A DNA stretch of 64,000 bases, taken from Parvibaculum sp. (GTDB lineage: Bacteria; Pseudomonadota; Alphaproteobacteria; Parvibaculales; Parvibaculaceae). The stretch covers positions 18,594 to 82,593 of the forward strand of contig NZ_JAUSBV010000011.1 in assembly GCF_030651915.1 (NCBI RefSeq). The letters are read 5' to 3'. Position numbers and translations under genes: made by a program. Within the stretch, counting starts at the first letter, position 1, and the number at the start of each line of letters is the position of its first letter. Positions 7,679-17,839 of the stretch are shown one piece after another. The notes beneath the pieces are model-generated. The model was given only the letters and a program-made list of their open reading frames with translations. It ran no database searches and had not been told where the DNA came from.

Positions 7679-8563
7679 TTACTGTGCCTGCGGCACGATC
7701 TGCGGCCGCCCGGCGGGCGGCGCCGATTCGGCGCCAACAACGTCTATCTTCGCATCGGCGCGCAATTTCGCCATGAGCTTTTGTCCTTCCTCGCGCACGA
7801 TCGTGCGGACAATTTCCTCATGCGCCTCCTCAAGGCTCGGCTTCGGCACGTCGCGCGTGTCGGCCAGCTGGATCACATGCCAGCCGAAGTCGGTCTGGAC
7901 AGGCGGCGAAACCTCGCCCGGCTGCAACGCGAACACGGCATCGCCGAAAGCCGGCACCATTTCGTCGCGGCGAAACCAGCCGAGATCGCTGTCTTCAGGC
8001 GTTCCGGCCTTGCCGCCATATTGCGTGACGGCATCGTCAAAACTCAGACCGCCCGCGATCTCAGCGGCGATTTTTTCGGCTTCGGCCTTTGTCTGCACCA
8101 GAATATGCCGGGCATTCGCTTCCTTTTCGGCCGGCGCCTTGACGATGTTGGCCTCGTACCAAGCCGCGATCGTGGCATCGGTGACCTTGTCCTGCATCAG
8201 TTGCGACCAGTAGAAGTCACGCAATGCCTTCTCGGCCAAATAGACCTGGCGGCGCCGGACTTCGGGGTGATCCTCGACCTGGGCGGCCCGGGCAGCCTCA
8301 GCCACAACGCGCCGGTCGATCAGCATGCCAAGCAGATACTGGAACCGCATCTCGGGTTCGAGCCGCGCCAGCGCCGCGCCCATTTCCTCATCCGCCATTG
8401 CGACATCCGAATAGCGGATCGGCGTGCCTTGGACCGTCACGATGATTGCATCCTGCGCGTCTTCCTGGGCACGCGCCGGCGTCGCAAGACCCCCGGCGGC
8501 GAAGGGGGCGGCAAGAAGCGGGACGGCAAGCGCAAAAGCGGCCAAACGGCGCGAAAACAGCAT
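7679..8563 (-). CDS. Exported parvulin-type peptidyl-prolyl isomerase
   Basis: A 294-residue protein with a signal peptide (MLFSRRLAAFALAVPLLAAP, cleavage likely after ARA). A SurA/PrsA-like helical N-terminal region follows, then one parvulin domain at about residues 130-240, with HILVQTKAEAEKIAAEI, DLGWFRRDEMVPAF and FGWHVIQL. It is likely a periplasmic foldase for outer membrane proteins. The ATG at 8563 is set by a good ribosome binding site (AGGAAGG, about 7 bases upstream) and by the signal peptide; the 14 residues upstream in frame are not expected. It is followed by argJ and diverges from secA, which fits a joint role in protein export. Confidence 0.87.
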   Translation of the reverse strand: MLFSRRLAAFALAVPLLAAPFAAGGLATPARAQEDAQDAIIVTVQGTPIRYSDVAMADEEMGAALARLEPEMRFQYLLGMLIDRRVVAEAARAAQVEDHPEVRRRQVYLAEKALRDFYWSQLMQDKVTDATIAAWYEANIVKAPAEKEANARHILVQTKAEAEKIAAEIAGGLSFDDAVTQYGGKAGTPEDSDLGWFRRDEMVPAFGDAVFALQPGEVSPPVQTDFGWHVIQLADTRDVPKPSLEEAHEEIVRTIVREEGQKLMAKLRADAKIDVVGAESAPPAGRPQIVPQAQ

Positions 8564-8800
8564 CAGAGAACCTTCCTGTGACGTGATCTGGACTTTCCCG
8601 GTCATTTGTCCGGCCGCGACGGCGGTGCCGACGAGGCAACCGTCGGTCGAATACCATAAGCCGGGCCTTCGAGGCGGAATTTTGGTGCGCCATAATGGGC
8701 CCGCCTCCCAACCCGCACAAGGACCGCTCCATTACAGTAAATTAAAGAAAATCCGCCGCTTTCCGCCCTCAACCGGGTGGCGGGCGGGACCCCGGTTTCA

Positions 8801-8828
8801 TTGACAAGGCATCGGCTGCCCCTTACAT
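8801..8828 (+). promoter_or_regulatory. Probable housekeeping promoter of secA
   Basis: TTGACA at 8801-8806 is a perfect -35 hexamer. After a 16-base spacer, TTACAT (8823-8828) is a weak -10. The position is about 32 bases before the secA start codon, in the 296-base divergent region between the parvulin gene and secA. The rest of that region shows no gene. The call is by eye only. Confidence 0.45.
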
Positions 8829-8859
8829 CGAGAGCGCACCGCAAGAGGATTTTGACCTG

Positions 8860-11586
8860 ATGGCAAGCTTTGGCGCGTTCGCCAAGCGTCTTTTCGGCTC
8901 GTCCAGCGACCGAAGGATCAAGGCTTACAAGACCCGGGTCGAGGCGATCAACGCACTCGAACCGGAACTGGCCCAACTGGACGACGCAACCCTGCGTGGC
9001 AAGACGGCCGAATTCCGCGCCCGTCTCGAAGCCGGCGAGGCGTTGGACAACCTCTTGCCCGAAGCCTTCGCCACAGTACGCGAGGCAGCAAAGCGCACCC
9101 TCGGCGAGCGCCACTACGACGTGCAGCTGATCGGCGGCATGGTGCTGCACGAAGGCAATATTTCGGAAATGAAGACCGGCGAAGGCAAGACACTTGTCTC
9201 GACGCTGGCGGCCTATCTGAACGCGCTGCCGGCTAAAGGCGTCCACCTTGTCACCGTCAACGACTACCTGGCCAAACGCGACTCCGAATGGATGGGCAAG
9301 GTTTACCGCTTCCTGGGCCTCGACGTCGGCGTCATCCTGCACGGTCTCGACGACAACCAGCGCCGCGAAGCCTATGCCGCCGACATCACCTACGGCACCA
9401 ACAACGAATATGGCTTCGACTATCTCCGCGACAACATGAAGTACCAGCTCGCGTCGATGGTTCAGCGCGGACATCATTTTGCGATCGTCGACGAAGTGGA
9501 CTCGATCCTGATCGACGAAGCGCGCACGCCGCTGATCATTTCAGGACCGCTCGACGACAAGTCAGATCTCTATCTTTCCGTCGACGAGATCATTCCGGAA
9601 ATCGCCGAAGCCGACTACGAGATGGACGAGAAGGCGCGCACCGTCAATCTCACAGACGACGGCAACGAGCATGTCGAGGAGCTGCTGCGCGCCCGCAACA
9701 TCTTGACCGACGGCAATCTCTACGACATCGAAAACATCACCATCGTCCACCACATCAACAATGCCCTGCGCGCGCACAAACTGTTCCAGAAGGACAAGGA
9801 CTACATCGTCAAGGCCGGCAAGGTTGTCATCATCGACGAGTTCACCGGCCGCATGATGGAGGGCAGGCGTTATTCCGACGGTCTGCATCAGGCGCTTGAA
9901 GCAAAAGAGCGCGTGCAGATCCAACCCGAAAACCAGACACTGGCCTCGATCACCTTCCAGAACTACTTCCGGATGTACAAGAAGCTGGCCGGCATGACGG
10001 GTACGGCGCTGACGGAAGCCTCGGAATTCGGCGATATCTACAACCTTGATGTGCTCGAGATCCCAACCAACAGGAATCTCGCCCGCGTCGACGAAGATGA
10101 CGAGGTTTATCGCAGCGCGCGCGAGAAATACGACGCGATCATTCTGCAGATCGAGGATTGCGCTGCACGTGACCAACCGGTGCTTGTCGGCACGACGTCG
10201 ATCGAGAAGTCGGAACAACTCGCCGAGCTTCTGAAAAAGAAAAAGGTCAAGCACAACGTTCTCAACGCACGCTATCACGAACAGGAAGCGCACATCATCG
10301 CGCAAGCCGGCGTTCCCGGTGCCGTCACCATCGCCACCAACATGGCCGGCCGCGGCACGGACATCCAGCTCGGCGGCAATCTCGACATGCGCATCGCCGA
10401 CGAAACGGCGGGCATTGAGGACGAAGCTGCACGCGACCGCAAGATCGACGAAGTGAGAGCCGATGTCACGGCCAAGAAGAACCGCGCGCTCGAGGCCGGC
10501 GGTCTATACGTCATTGGCACCGAGCGCCATGAGAGCCGCCGCATCGACAACCAGCTGCGCGGCCGCTCCGGTCGTCAGGGCGATCCCGGCCGTTCGAAAT
10601 TCTATCTCTCGCTCGAAGACGACCTGATGCGCATTTTTGGCACCGATCGTATGGACGGAATGCTGCAGAAGCTGGGGCTCCAGGAGGGCGAAGCGATCGT
10701 CCATCCATGGATCAACAAAGCGCTGGAAAAGGCACAGCAGAAGGTCGAAGCGCGCAATTTCGATATCCGCAAGAACCTGCTGAAGTTCGACAACGTCATG
10801 AACGATCAGCGCCGTGCGATTTTCGAGCAGCGCATCGAGCTGATGAAAGCCGAGGATGTTTCCGAGACCGTGGGCGACATGCGCCGTCAGGTCATCGACG
10901 ACATGGTCACGCTGCATGTGCCGGAAAAGGCCTATGCCGAGCAATGGAACATGGCGGAACTCAAGGTTGAAGTCGAAAAGACGCTCGGCCTCGACCTGCC
11001 GGTCGAAGCATGGGCCGAAGAAGAAGGCATTGCAGAGGAAGAGATCCGCGAACGCCTCTATGCGGCGACCGACCGTCACATGGCGGCAAAGTCCGCGCAG
11101 ATCGGGCCCGACCTGATGCGCCAGGTCGAGAAGGCCGTGCTGCTTCAGACGCTCGACATGCATTGGCGCGAGCACTTGATGATGCTCGATCATCTGCGTC
11201 AGGCGGTGGGCTTGCGCGGCTACGGCCAGCGCGACCCGCTGAACGAATACAAGTCGGAAGCCTTTGAACTTTTCGAAAGCCTGCTGCGTCGCCTGCGCGA
11301 GGATGTAACGCGGCAGCTCGCCGTCGCACAATTCGTGACCGAAGCGCAAGCACCGCGCATCGAGGATGCGCCGCTACCCGAGATGCATGCGCATCATGCA
11401 GATCCAACGACCGGCGAAGACGAGTTGGGTGGCGGCGACACCGCAACCCTGCAGCGACCCGTCCGCAACGATCCGGGTGTCGCGCTCAACCCCAACGACC
11501 CGGCGACATGGGGCAAGACGTCGCGCAACGCGCCCTGTCCCTGCGGCTCGGGCAAGAAGTACAAGCACTGCCACGGCGCCATCTGA
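8860..11586 (+). CDS. secA: Preprotein translocase ATPase SecA
   Basis: A full-length 908-residue SecA, the motor that drives unfolded preproteins through SecYEG. Walker A is MKTGEGKT (about residues 104-111, Lys110), and Walker B and its neighbourhood read [15 protein letters not shown]. The preprotein cross-linking domain, DEAD motor 2 ([20 protein letters not shown]) and the helical scaffold follow. The C-terminal SecB/lipid-binding zinc finger is intact ([14 protein letters not shown]). The ATG at 8860 follows AAGAGGA. A strong terminator follows directly, so the gene is probably a single transcription unit. Confidence 0.98.
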   Translation: MASFGAFAKRLFGSSSDRRIKAYKTRVEAINALEPELAQLDDATLRGKTAEFRARLEAGEALDNLLPEAFATVREAAKRTLGERHYDVQLIGGMVLHEGNISEMKTGEGKTLVSTLAAYLNALPAKGVHLVTVNDYLAKRDSEWMGKVYRFLGLDVGVILHGLDDNQRREAYAADITYGTNNEYGFDYLRDNMKYQLASMVQRGHHFAIVDEVDSILIDEARTPLIISGPLDDKSDLYLSVDEIIPEIAEADYEMDEKARTVNLTDDGNEHVEELLRARNILTDGNLYDIENITIVHHINNALRAHKLFQKDKDYIVKAGKVVIIDEFTGRMMEGRRYSDGLHQALEAKERVQIQPENQTLASITFQNYFRMYKKLAGMTGTALTEASEFGDIYNLDVLEIPTNRNLARVDEDDEVYRSAREKYDAIILQIEDCAARDQPVLVGTTSIEKSEQLAELLKKKKVKHNVLNARYHEQEAHIIAQAGVPGAVTIATNMAGRGTDIQLGGNLDMRIADETAGIEDEAARDRKIDEVRADVTAKKNRALEAGGLYVIGTERHESRRIDNQLRGRSGRQGDPGRSKFYLSLEDDLMRIFGTDRMDGMLQKLGLQEGEAIVHPWINKALEKAQQKVEARNFDIRKNLLKFDNVMNDQRRAIFEQRIELMKAEDVSETVGDMRRQVIDDMVTLHVPEKAYAEQWNMAELKVEVEKTLGLDLPVEAWAEEEGIAEEEIRERLYAATDRHMAAKSAQIGPDLMRQVEKAVLLQTLDMHWREHLMMLDHLRQAVGLRGYGQRDPLNEYKSEAFELFESLLRRLREDVTRQLAVAQFVTEAQAPRIEDAPLPEMHAHHADPTTGEDELGGGDTATLQRPVRNDPGVALNPNDPATWGKTSRNAPCPCGSGKKYKHCHGAI

Positions 11587-11611
11587 CCCGAGATCGGCGA
11601 CCCGCGAATTG

Positions 11612-11646
11612 AAAGAGCCGCCCCCGAAGGGGCGGCTCTTTGTTTT
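11612..11646 (+). terminator. Rho-independent terminator of secA
   Basis: A perfect 13-base-pair stem: AAAGAGCCGCCCC at 11612-11624 pairs with its complement at 11629-11641 across a CGAA tetraloop. It runs into TTTGTTTT. It starts 26 bases after the secA stop. The convergent MFS gene stops close behind, so it may also limit read-through from that side. Confidence 0.93.
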
Positions 11647-11661
11647 GAAAGACTGGACGTC

Positions 11662-13023
11662 CTAAGCGCGGATGCCCGCCTTGCTCGAGGCTTTCAGGGC
11701 ATGCCCGGCAAGGAAGTAATGCGCGGCGGCCCAGAGGTTGAGCATCGCCGTACCGAACAATGCCCAGCGCAAAGACTCATTGCCGAAGTCGAAATTGACC
11801 CGCAACACGTCCGACACGATGCCGACGAATTGCGGACCGAAGCCAAGACCGATGATGTTGATGATGAAAAGCATCACGGCCGAGGCAAGGGCGCGCTTGG
11901 CCGGCGGCGTCAGCGTCTGGATCATCGCAAAGCTCGGCCCCAGATAGAACGCGCCCAGAAAGGCGATGGGCACATAGACCACCCAGAGGATCGAAACCGG
12001 ATAGCCGAAGGCATAAAAGGCCGGCCAGTTATCCATGAGGTAGAAGACGATGATGAAGGGCACGACGGCGACCTTGGCCCAGGCAACGACCCAGCTGTTC
12101 CAGCGCACGTCCTTCTTGGCGAGGCGGTCTGTCAGCCGGCCGCCGACATAGGCGCCGAGACCGCCGACAATGCCGACCAGCGGCGCAAGAAACGACGACA
12201 CCTCGCCGATCGACATGCCGTGGGTGCGGATCAGGAAGGCGGGGCCCCAGATAACGCCGCCATAGCCGACGAACGAAGTGAGCGTGACGCCGGCCACCAC
12301 ATGCCGCGTCGGCGCGGTGTGCCAGAGATGGGAGAAGCCATCCTTGACGACCGCAACAGCCGCCTTGAAATCGGCGATCTCGACCTGAGCCGGCGCCATG
12401 CCGTCGGCCTGTCCCCTCGGCGGCTCGACCAGTGTGTAGCGCACGATCAGCGCCAGCAGAATGCCCGGCAGGCCGACAACGAAAAAGGCCGCGCGCCAGC
12501 CATACCACTCGGCGACCCAGCCACCGACCAGAAAGCCAATCATCACGCCGAAATAGACGCCCAGCGAATAGACCGCCATGGCGCTGGCGCGCTCTTCGGG
12601 CGGATACATGTCGGCGATCATCGAGTGAGAGGGCGGCGTCGATCCCGCTTCGCCGATGCCGACGCCGATACGCGCCGCGGCCATCTGCCAGAAGTTCTGC
12701 GCAAATCCGCAAAGCGCGGTCATGCCGCTCCAGATCGCAATGGCATAGGCAATGATGTTGCGCCGATTGCCGCGATCGGCCCAGAGAGCGATCGGGATGC
12801 CAAGCGTCGCATAGAAGACGGCGAAGGCGATCCCCGAGAGAAAACCGATCTGCGTGTCGGACAGAAGCAGATCGCGTTTGATCGGCTCCACGAGAATGCC
12901 GACAATGTTGCGGTCGACATGGCTCGACGTATAGCCGAGCACCAGAACAAACAGCGCATAGCGCCTGTAGGCGGGCGAAAAGGCGGCGGGCGCCGCCCCC
13001 TTCGCCGTTGCAGCTTCGGCCAT
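11662..13023 (-). CDS. MFS transporter (spinster-like)
   Basis: A 453-residue polytopic inner membrane protein with about 12 hydrophobic segments. The MFS A-like motif between TM2 and TM3 reads GIPIALWADRGNRR, and GIGEAGSTPPSHSMIAD in TM4/5 is typical of the spinster-like branch in alphaproteobacteria. The substrate is unknown. It diverges from the epoxide hydrolase pair across 135 bases. Members often neighbour catabolic genes, so it might import or export a substrate or product of those hydrolases; this is inference from position only. Confidence 0.85.
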   Translation of the reverse strand: MAEAATAKGAAPAAFSPAYRRYALFVLVLGYTSSHVDRNIVGILVEPIKRDLLLSDTQIGFLSGIAFAVFYATLGIPIALWADRGNRRNIIAYAIAIWSGMTALCGFAQNFWQMAAARIGVGIGEAGSTPPSHSMIADMYPPEERASAMAVYSLGVYFGVMIGFLVGGWVAEWYGWRAAFFVVGLPGILLALIVRYTLVEPPRGQADGMAPAQVEIADFKAAVAVVKDGFSHLWHTAPTRHVVAGVTLTSFVGYGGVIWGPAFLIRTHGMSIGEVSSFLAPLVGIVGGLGAYVGGRLTDRLAKKDVRWNSWVVAWAKVAVVPFIIVFYLMDNWPAFYAFGYPVSILWVVYVPIAFLGAFYLGPSFAMIQTLTPPAKRALASAVMLFIINIIGLGFGPQFVGIVSDVLRVNFDFGNESLRWALFGTAMLNLWAAAHYFLAGHALKASSKAGIRA

Positions 13024-13158
13024 CCTCCGGGTCCCCCTTCGTGTTTTTGTGACATCACACTACGTTTGTCCGTCGCGTCCGGCAATCGCTTGCGGCCGCG
13101 CGCGCCCCTGCCATAATCGCCTCAAATCAGAAACGAGACGCCGAGGAGGCCGAGCCCG

Positions 13159-14340
13159 ATGCCATCGCCCACACCCTTCACCATCAATGTTCCTCAGGAA
13201 AAGATTGAGGCGATCCTGAAAAAGGTCCGCGCCTATGAGTGGCACGAAATGCCCGAAATCGCTCCCGGCGCCGACCGCTGGGCCTACGGCACCGACATCG
13301 ATTATATGAAGGAGCTGTGTGGCTACTGGGTCGACAAGTTCGACTGGCGCGCGGCCGAGAAAAATCTCAACCGCTTTCCGCAGTTCCGTGCCGACGTCGA
13401 CGGCCACAATATCCATTTCATCCATGTGAAAGGGTCGGGCGCCAATCCCGAAACCGTGTTGCTAACCCATGGTTGGCCGGGCTCGGTGTTCGAATTCCTC
13501 GATGTGATCGAACGGCTGGCCCATCCCGAGACATGCGGCGGCAAGGCGGATGACGGTGTCAATCTGGTCATTCCGTCGCTTCCCGGCTACGCCTTCGGCG
13601 GCAAACTGAAAACGCCCATCGGTCCGCGCGGCACCGCCGCGCTCTGGGACAAACTGATGCGGGACGTGCTGGGCTACCAGAGCTATATCGCACAGGGCGG
13701 TGACTGGGGCGCCGTCGTTTCGGGCTGGCTCGCCTATGATCACGGCGTGCCGAAGGGCGGCTGCAAGGCCGTACATCTCAACATGTTCGGCCTGCGGCCC
13801 GCAGTCCTTCCCGAGACCGACGAGGAAAAGCAGTGGGCGCAAGGCGCGGCCATGGTTTTCGAGCTCGAGAGCGCCTATCTGCGCCTGCAGATGACAAAGC
13901 CCCAGACACTCTCCTACGGCATGATGGACAGTCCGGTGGGCACCGCTGCATGGATTGTCGAAAAATTTCATGGCTGGTCCGACCGGCGCGGCAAGGACGG
14001 AAGCGAGCACATCGAGAACGCATTCTCGAAAGACCAGATCCTTACCAACCTGATGATCTATCTGGTCACGGGGACCTTCAACACCGCGACCTGGTTCTAT
14101 CGCGGCCTGTTCGAGGAGGGTGGAAACACCATGGCGCCGGGAACGAAAGTCGAAGTGCCCACCGGCATCGCCAACTTCCCGAAGGAATTTCTCCGGTTCC
14201 CGCCACGCAGCATGATCGAGAAGGGCTACAATGTCGTCCACTGGACCGACTTCGAGCATGGTGGCCATTTCGCGGCGCTCGAGACCGGCCCGGTCTTTGC
14301 CGACGACGTTCGCGCCTTCGTGCAGCTGGTCAAAGGCTGA
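13159..14340 (+). CDS. Epoxide hydrolase (alpha/beta hydrolase with EHN domain), first copy
   Basis: A 393-residue epoxide hydrolase. The N-terminal EHN domain occupies roughly residues 5-110. The oxyanion motif HGWPGS is at 104-109, the nucleophile Asp182 is in QGGDWGAV, and the catalytic His370 is in HGGHFAA. This is the juvenile-hormone/microsomal epoxide hydrolase type, opening epoxides to diols through an ester intermediate. The ATG at 13159 follows GAGGAGGCCGAG. A second, related gene starts 7 bases after the stop, so the two form an operon. The substrate cannot be told from sequence; aromatic or terpenoid epoxides are plausible. Confidence 0.87.
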   Translation: MPSPTPFTINVPQEKIEAILKKVRAYEWHEMPEIAPGADRWAYGTDIDYMKELCGYWVDKFDWRAAEKNLNRFPQFRADVDGHNIHFIHVKGSGANPETVLLTHGWPGSVFEFLDVIERLAHPETCGGKADDGVNLVIPSLPGYAFGGKLKTPIGPRGTAALWDKLMRDVLGYQSYIAQGGDWGAVVSGWLAYDHGVPKGGCKAVHLNMFGLRPAVLPETDEEKQWAQGAAMVFELESAYLRLQMTKPQTLSYGMMDSPVGTAAWIVEKFHGWSDRRGKDGSEHIENAFSKDQILTNLMIYLVTGTFNTATWFYRGLFEEGGNTMAPGTKVEVPTGIANFPKEFLRFPPRSMIEKGYNVVHWTDFEHGGHFAALETGPVFADDVRAFVQLVKG

Positions 14341-14347
14341 GGACGCC

Positions 14348-15556
14348 ATGACCCATCGCATCGTACCGGCGGACCCTTTCACGATCCGTATCCCCGAAGC
14401 GGAAATCGCGGATTTGAAACGGCGCCTGCGCGCCACCCGCTTTCCAAACGAACCGCTCGGCAACGAAAGTTGGGAGTACGGAACGAACCTCGACTACATG
14501 GAACGCCTGGTCGAATACTGGCGCGACGATTTCGACTGGCGGAAGGCGGAGGAAAATCTCAACCGCTTTCCGCAGTTTCTTGCGACGCTCACCGACGCCG
14601 ACGATGAGGACCACACGATCCATTTCCTCTATGAGCGCGGCTCGGGCGATAACGCGATTCCGCTGATCCTGACGCATGGCTGGCCCTCGACCTTTCGCGA
14701 ATTTCTCGACGTGGTCGATCCGCTGGCGCACCCGGAAAAATACGGTCGCAAAGGTCCCGCCTTCGACGTCGTCGTGCCGTCGCTGATCGGTTATGGCTTC
14801 TCCTCGCTGCCGCGCAGGCCGGTCGGTCCCGCCGCTATTGCCGATCTCTGGCACCGGCTGATGACCGAGGTGCTGGGTTACGACCGTTATGCGGCGCAGG
14901 CCGGCGACTGGGGCAGCTTCGTCACCTCGCGTCTGGCACTTCAGCACGCCGATGCGCTTCTCGGCATCCATCTGACCATGCTGCCGCTCCGGCCGGCGTT
15001 GAAACATCAAAGCCAACCGCCCGTCAGCGAAGACGAAGGCCGCTGGATCGCCGACATGCAGAAATGGTGGCGACGCGAGGAAGGCTATCGTTCGATCCAG
15101 TCAACAAAGCCGATGGCGCTCGCTTTCGCCCTGACCGACAGCCCGGCCGGCCTGGCCGGCTGGCTCGCCGACAAATATTATCGCCTCGGCGACACCGACA
15201 AACGCACGCCAATGGACGGCATGGTGGCGCGTTTCCCCTTCGACGACATCCTGACCCAGTTCTCGATCTACTGGTTCACCGGCACCATCAATTCGGCCAA
15301 CACGCTCTATAAGGCGGGGCCCGCCGAGGGCTCGGCAATGCTGAGGCCGGGTGAAAAGGTGACGGTGCCAACCGCCTATTCCGAATATCCGATCGACGTG
15401 CTGCCCGACACACCACGCTCATGGGCCGAACGTGGCTACAATATCGTCCGCTGGCGGATCATGAAAAAGGGCGGTCACTTCGCGGCGATGGAGGAACCGG
15501 AACTGTTTGCCGACGATGTCCGCGCGGCCTTTGCCGAGATGGGTGTCGAACGCTGA
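14348..15556 (+). CDS. Epoxide hydrolase, second tandem copy
   Basis: A 402-residue paralogue of the preceding gene, sharing domain order and the string FPQFLATL/ENLNRFPQF in the EHN region. HGWPST is at 110-115, the nucleophile Asp187 is in QAGDWGSF, and His377 is in KGGHFAAME. The two copies have diverged substantially, including HGWPST in place of HGWPGS, which suggests different substrates rather than a recent duplication. The start at 14348 is placed by the FTIRIPEAEI opening, which matches FTINVPQEKI of the first copy. It abuts the convergent PAS gene with no spacer. Confidence 0.87.
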   Translation: MTHRIVPADPFTIRIPEAEIADLKRRLRATRFPNEPLGNESWEYGTNLDYMERLVEYWRDDFDWRKAEENLNRFPQFLATLTDADDEDHTIHFLYERGSGDNAIPLILTHGWPSTFREFLDVVDPLAHPEKYGRKGPAFDVVVPSLIGYGFSSLPRRPVGPAAIADLWHRLMTEVLGYDRYAAQAGDWGSFVTSRLALQHADALLGIHLTMLPLRPALKHQSQPPVSEDEGRWIADMQKWWRREEGYRSIQSTKPMALAFALTDSPAGLAGWLADKYYRLGDTDKRTPMDGMVARFPFDDILTQFSIYWFTGTINSANTLYKAGPAEGSAMLRPGEKVTVPTAYSEYPIDVLPDTPRSWAERGYNIVRWRIMKKGGHFAAMEEPELFADDVRAAFAEMGVER

Positions 15557-16087
15557 TCAGGCCGGATCGGGGGCACCGGCACCGAGATCGATCCACTGCG
15601 TGTTCTCGTATGCGAGTATCTCGTAAGGCCCGTGCTCATAGGCCACGGTCTCAATCGAACCGAAATACGACAGGATCATCCAATGCCCGGAGCGGCCGTG
15701 ACGCATCGGCAGCGTCAGCGCTTCGGCCCGTTCGACCAGATTTTCGCGGCGAACGCGCAGCATATTCCAGCGGCCGCAGGGTATACCCGTCTGCACACGA
15801 AGAAGATCGAGATAGTGCGGACGCGCTTCCGGCGCAACGAGATCGAGCGCGTTGCCCCCGGTCGGATCGAAGCCCATCGCGCGACAAACCGCCGTGCCCG
15901 CCAGCCGCTGCATGATGAGGTCGTCCGACACGATCTCGAGAATGGTGATGGCCGGCATCAGTGGTGCGATCGGCACCGGGCTGAAATCCTTGCGGTCTGG
16001 CGCAAATCCATCCTTGGGAAGACTATCCCAATAGGAGAAGAAGCGCCGGGCGCCTGCGGTGCGCAGAAAGTCCGGAAATGCCAGCAT
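15557..16087 (-). CDS. PAS-domain protein (PAS_5 type)
   Basis: A 176-residue cytoplasmic protein that appears to be a single PAS_5 domain, a fold common in alphaproteobacteria. It opens with FFSYWDSLPKDGFAPDRKDFSP and continues with IVSDDLIMQRLAGTAV, the usual family pattern. There is no output domain. Members of this family are mostly uncharacterised and may be sensory or regulatory partners. It is convergent with, and directly touches, the second epoxide hydrolase gene. It has no partner gene on its own strand in close range. Confidence 0.72.
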   Translation of the reverse strand: MLAFPDFLRTAGARRFFSYWDSLPKDGFAPDRKDFSPVPIAPLMPAITILEIVSDDLIMQRLAGTAVCRAMGFDPTGGNALDLVAPEARPHYLDLLRVQTGIPCGRWNMLRVRRENLVERAEALTLPMRHGRSGHWMILSYFGSIETVAYEHGPYEILAYENTQWIDLGAGAPDPA

Positions 16088-16190
16088 CCAGATAGCTCCG
16101 TCCGATCAGGCAGCGACAATCGCTCCCCGTCCACAAGGGTGCAATGATGCTAGCAATCAGGAAAGATTAAATGAAGGTGGGGGGCAAAGG

Positions 16191-17150
16191 TTACGAAAGT
16201 CCTAAACGTCCCATTGCGAGAAACTTTTCCCGCCTGACGCGCCGGATCGAGTCGGCATCGAGCTTTTCGAGACCGCGCAACTCCTCGGCGATGGCATCGC
16301 CCGTTTCCTTGATCGTCTGGTTGCGTTCGCGATGCGCGCCGCCGATGGGTTCCGGCAGCACCCGGTCGATCACGCCAAGCTCGTGAAGGTTCTGCGCCGT
16401 GATCTTCATCGCCGTTGCCGCTTCCTTCGCCTTGTCGGAGCTACGCCACAGGATCGACGAGGCACCTTCGGGCGAAATGACGCTGTAGACCGAATGCTCA
16501 AGCATCAGTACGCGGTTGCCGCAGGCAATGCCGATGGCACCACCCGACATGCCTTCACCGATAATGACCGAGATGAGCGGCACACCGAGCGACAGGCAGC
16601 GGTCAGTCGAACGGGCGATCGCCTCGGCGACGCTGCGCTCCTCGCTTTCCATGCCCGGATAGGCGCCCGACGTATCGGCAAGCGTCACCACCGGAATGCC
16701 GAACCGCTCGGCCAGCGACATCAGCCGGATCGCCTTGCGATAGCCTTCCGGACGCGCCATGCCGAAATTGTGCTTGATGCGGCCTTGCGTATCCGAGCCC
16801 TTTTCATGGCCGATAAACATCACCGTGCGGCCACGAAAGCGCCCGAGCCCGCCAACAATAGCGGCATCCTCGCCATAGACCCGGTCGCCCGCCAGAGGCG
16901 TGAAGTCCTCGACCAGACGTTCAATGTAATCCAGAAAATGCGGCCGCGCCGGATGCCGCGCCACCTGCACCTTTTGCCAGGGGGTCAGCGAGGCGTAAAT
17001 ATCCTGCAGCAGTTGCGAGGCCTTCTGCTCAAGCTTCGCCACTTCGTCTGAGATGCTGACGGACGGGTCGTCCTGCGCGAGGAGCTTCAGCTCCTGCACC
17101 TTGCCTTCCAGTTCCGCGATCGGTTTCTCGAAGTCGAGGTAGGTGTGCAT
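16191..17150 (-). CDS. accA: Acetyl-CoA carboxylase carboxyltransferase subunit alpha
   Basis: A 319-residue AccA of standard length. It opens YLDFEKPIAELEGKVQEL, the family's N-terminus. The carboxyltransferase core carries GHEKGSDTQ, NFGMARPEGYRKA, TSGAYPG and GEGMSGGAIGI, which form the CoA and biotin binding sites. With AccD it moves the carboxyl group from biotin to acetyl-CoA in fatty acid synthesis. The ATG at 17150 follows CCGGAG at a good distance. In many relatives accA lies next to xerD; here an ECF41 operon lies between them. Confidence 0.96.
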   Translation of the reverse strand: MHTYLDFEKPIAELEGKVQELKLLAQDDPSVSISDEVAKLEQKASQLLQDIYASLTPWQKVQVARHPARPHFLDYIERLVEDFTPLAGDRVYGEDAAIVGGLGRFRGRTVMFIGHEKGSDTQGRIKHNFGMARPEGYRKAIRLMSLAERFGIPVVTLADTSGAYPGMESEERSVAEAIARSTDRCLSLGVPLISVIIGEGMSGGAIGIACGNRVLMLEHSVYSVISPEGASSILWRSSDKAKEAATAMKITAQNLHELGVIDRVLPEPIGGAHRERNQTIKETGDAIAEELRGLEKLDADSIRRVRREKFLAMGRLGLS

Positions 17151-17331
17151 CGCGCTCCGGCAACTCCCGCCCATCCGCGGCCCCGACAAAGGCGCCGGGA
17201 GAACCCGGGCGCGGGCCCTCTCTTTTGCAAGTGCGCGGCACACTGGCCCGCGCCCGCGCCCTTGTCAACCGCAGCCGCATATGAGGGTAAATGGCGGAAT
17301 CCTGCGCCTCTCCGCTGCCAGCGAACCCGCC

Positions 17332-17358
17332 TGTCACAAGTCCCCACGCTGCCCCGTC
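17332..17358 (+). promoter_or_regulatory. Putative ECF41-type promoter
   Basis: TGTCACA at 17332-17338, a 16-base spacer, and CGTC at 17355-17358. As I recall it, this is the bipartite motif described for ECF41 sigma factors (TGTCACA at -35, CGTC at -10), which typically act on the operon they lie in. It lies 36 bases before the first gene of an operon whose last gene is an ECF41 sigma factor, so autoregulation is the natural reading. Confidence 0.7.
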
Positions 17359-17393
17359 TTGATGATGACACACCCCCCTATCGGAGCACCGCC

Positions 17394-17816
17394 ATGACCG
17401 CCCTCAAGACCCCGCACCCCGCCGCACGGATTCCGAAGCCTGCCTTCCTTGCCCTTTGGGGCGGGCTCTGGCTTGGCAACGCCCTCTGGATGCTGGCAGA
17501 TCCGGCCGGCTGGTACGCAGGCGTCGACGGCGTCGCCAATACCGGTCCCTACAACCCGCATTTTGTCCGCGACATCGGCATGGCCTATCTGACGCTCGCC
17601 TTGCTCGCCTTCGCGGCGATCCGCTGGACAGCACAGGCGACGCCGCTCATCGGCGCCGGCACCCTCTTCCTCGGGCTGCATGCGATCCTGCACGTCTGGG
17701 ATATCGCCGCCGGCCGCCTGCCGGCCGAACACATCCTGATGGACATACCGGGTGTGTTCCTCCCGGCCCTTGTCGGTGCATTGCTCACATGGTGGTGCGC
17801 ACCGCAGCACAACTGA
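17394..17816 (+). CDS. Small four-helix membrane protein of the ECF41 operon
   Basis: A 140-residue hydrophobic protein with four predicted membrane segments: about residues 17-36, 59-80, 85-108 and 117-135. There is no signal peptide or recognised catalytic motif. The segment HAILHVWDI in the third helix holds two histidines and an acidic residue. I do not recognise a characterised family. The ATG at 17394 follows TCGGAGC and lies 36 bases from the ECF41-type promoter. It is 23 bases upstream of the AhpD-like gene, so it is probably the first gene of a three-gene stress operon. Confidence 0.75.
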   Translation: MTALKTPHPAARIPKPAFLALWGGLWLGNALWMLADPAGWYAGVDGVANTGPYNPHFVRDIGMAYLTLALLAFAAIRWTAQATPLIGAGTLFLGLHAILHVWDIAAGRLPAEHILMDIPGVFLPALVGALLTWWCAPQHN

Positions 17817-17839
17817 CCCCTCACGCCAAGGAGACAATC

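Noticed and set aside
11701..13116. 471-codon open frame antisense to the MFS gene
   Set aside because: It is the shadow of a real membrane-protein gene; its product is Arg/Asp-rich with no motif.
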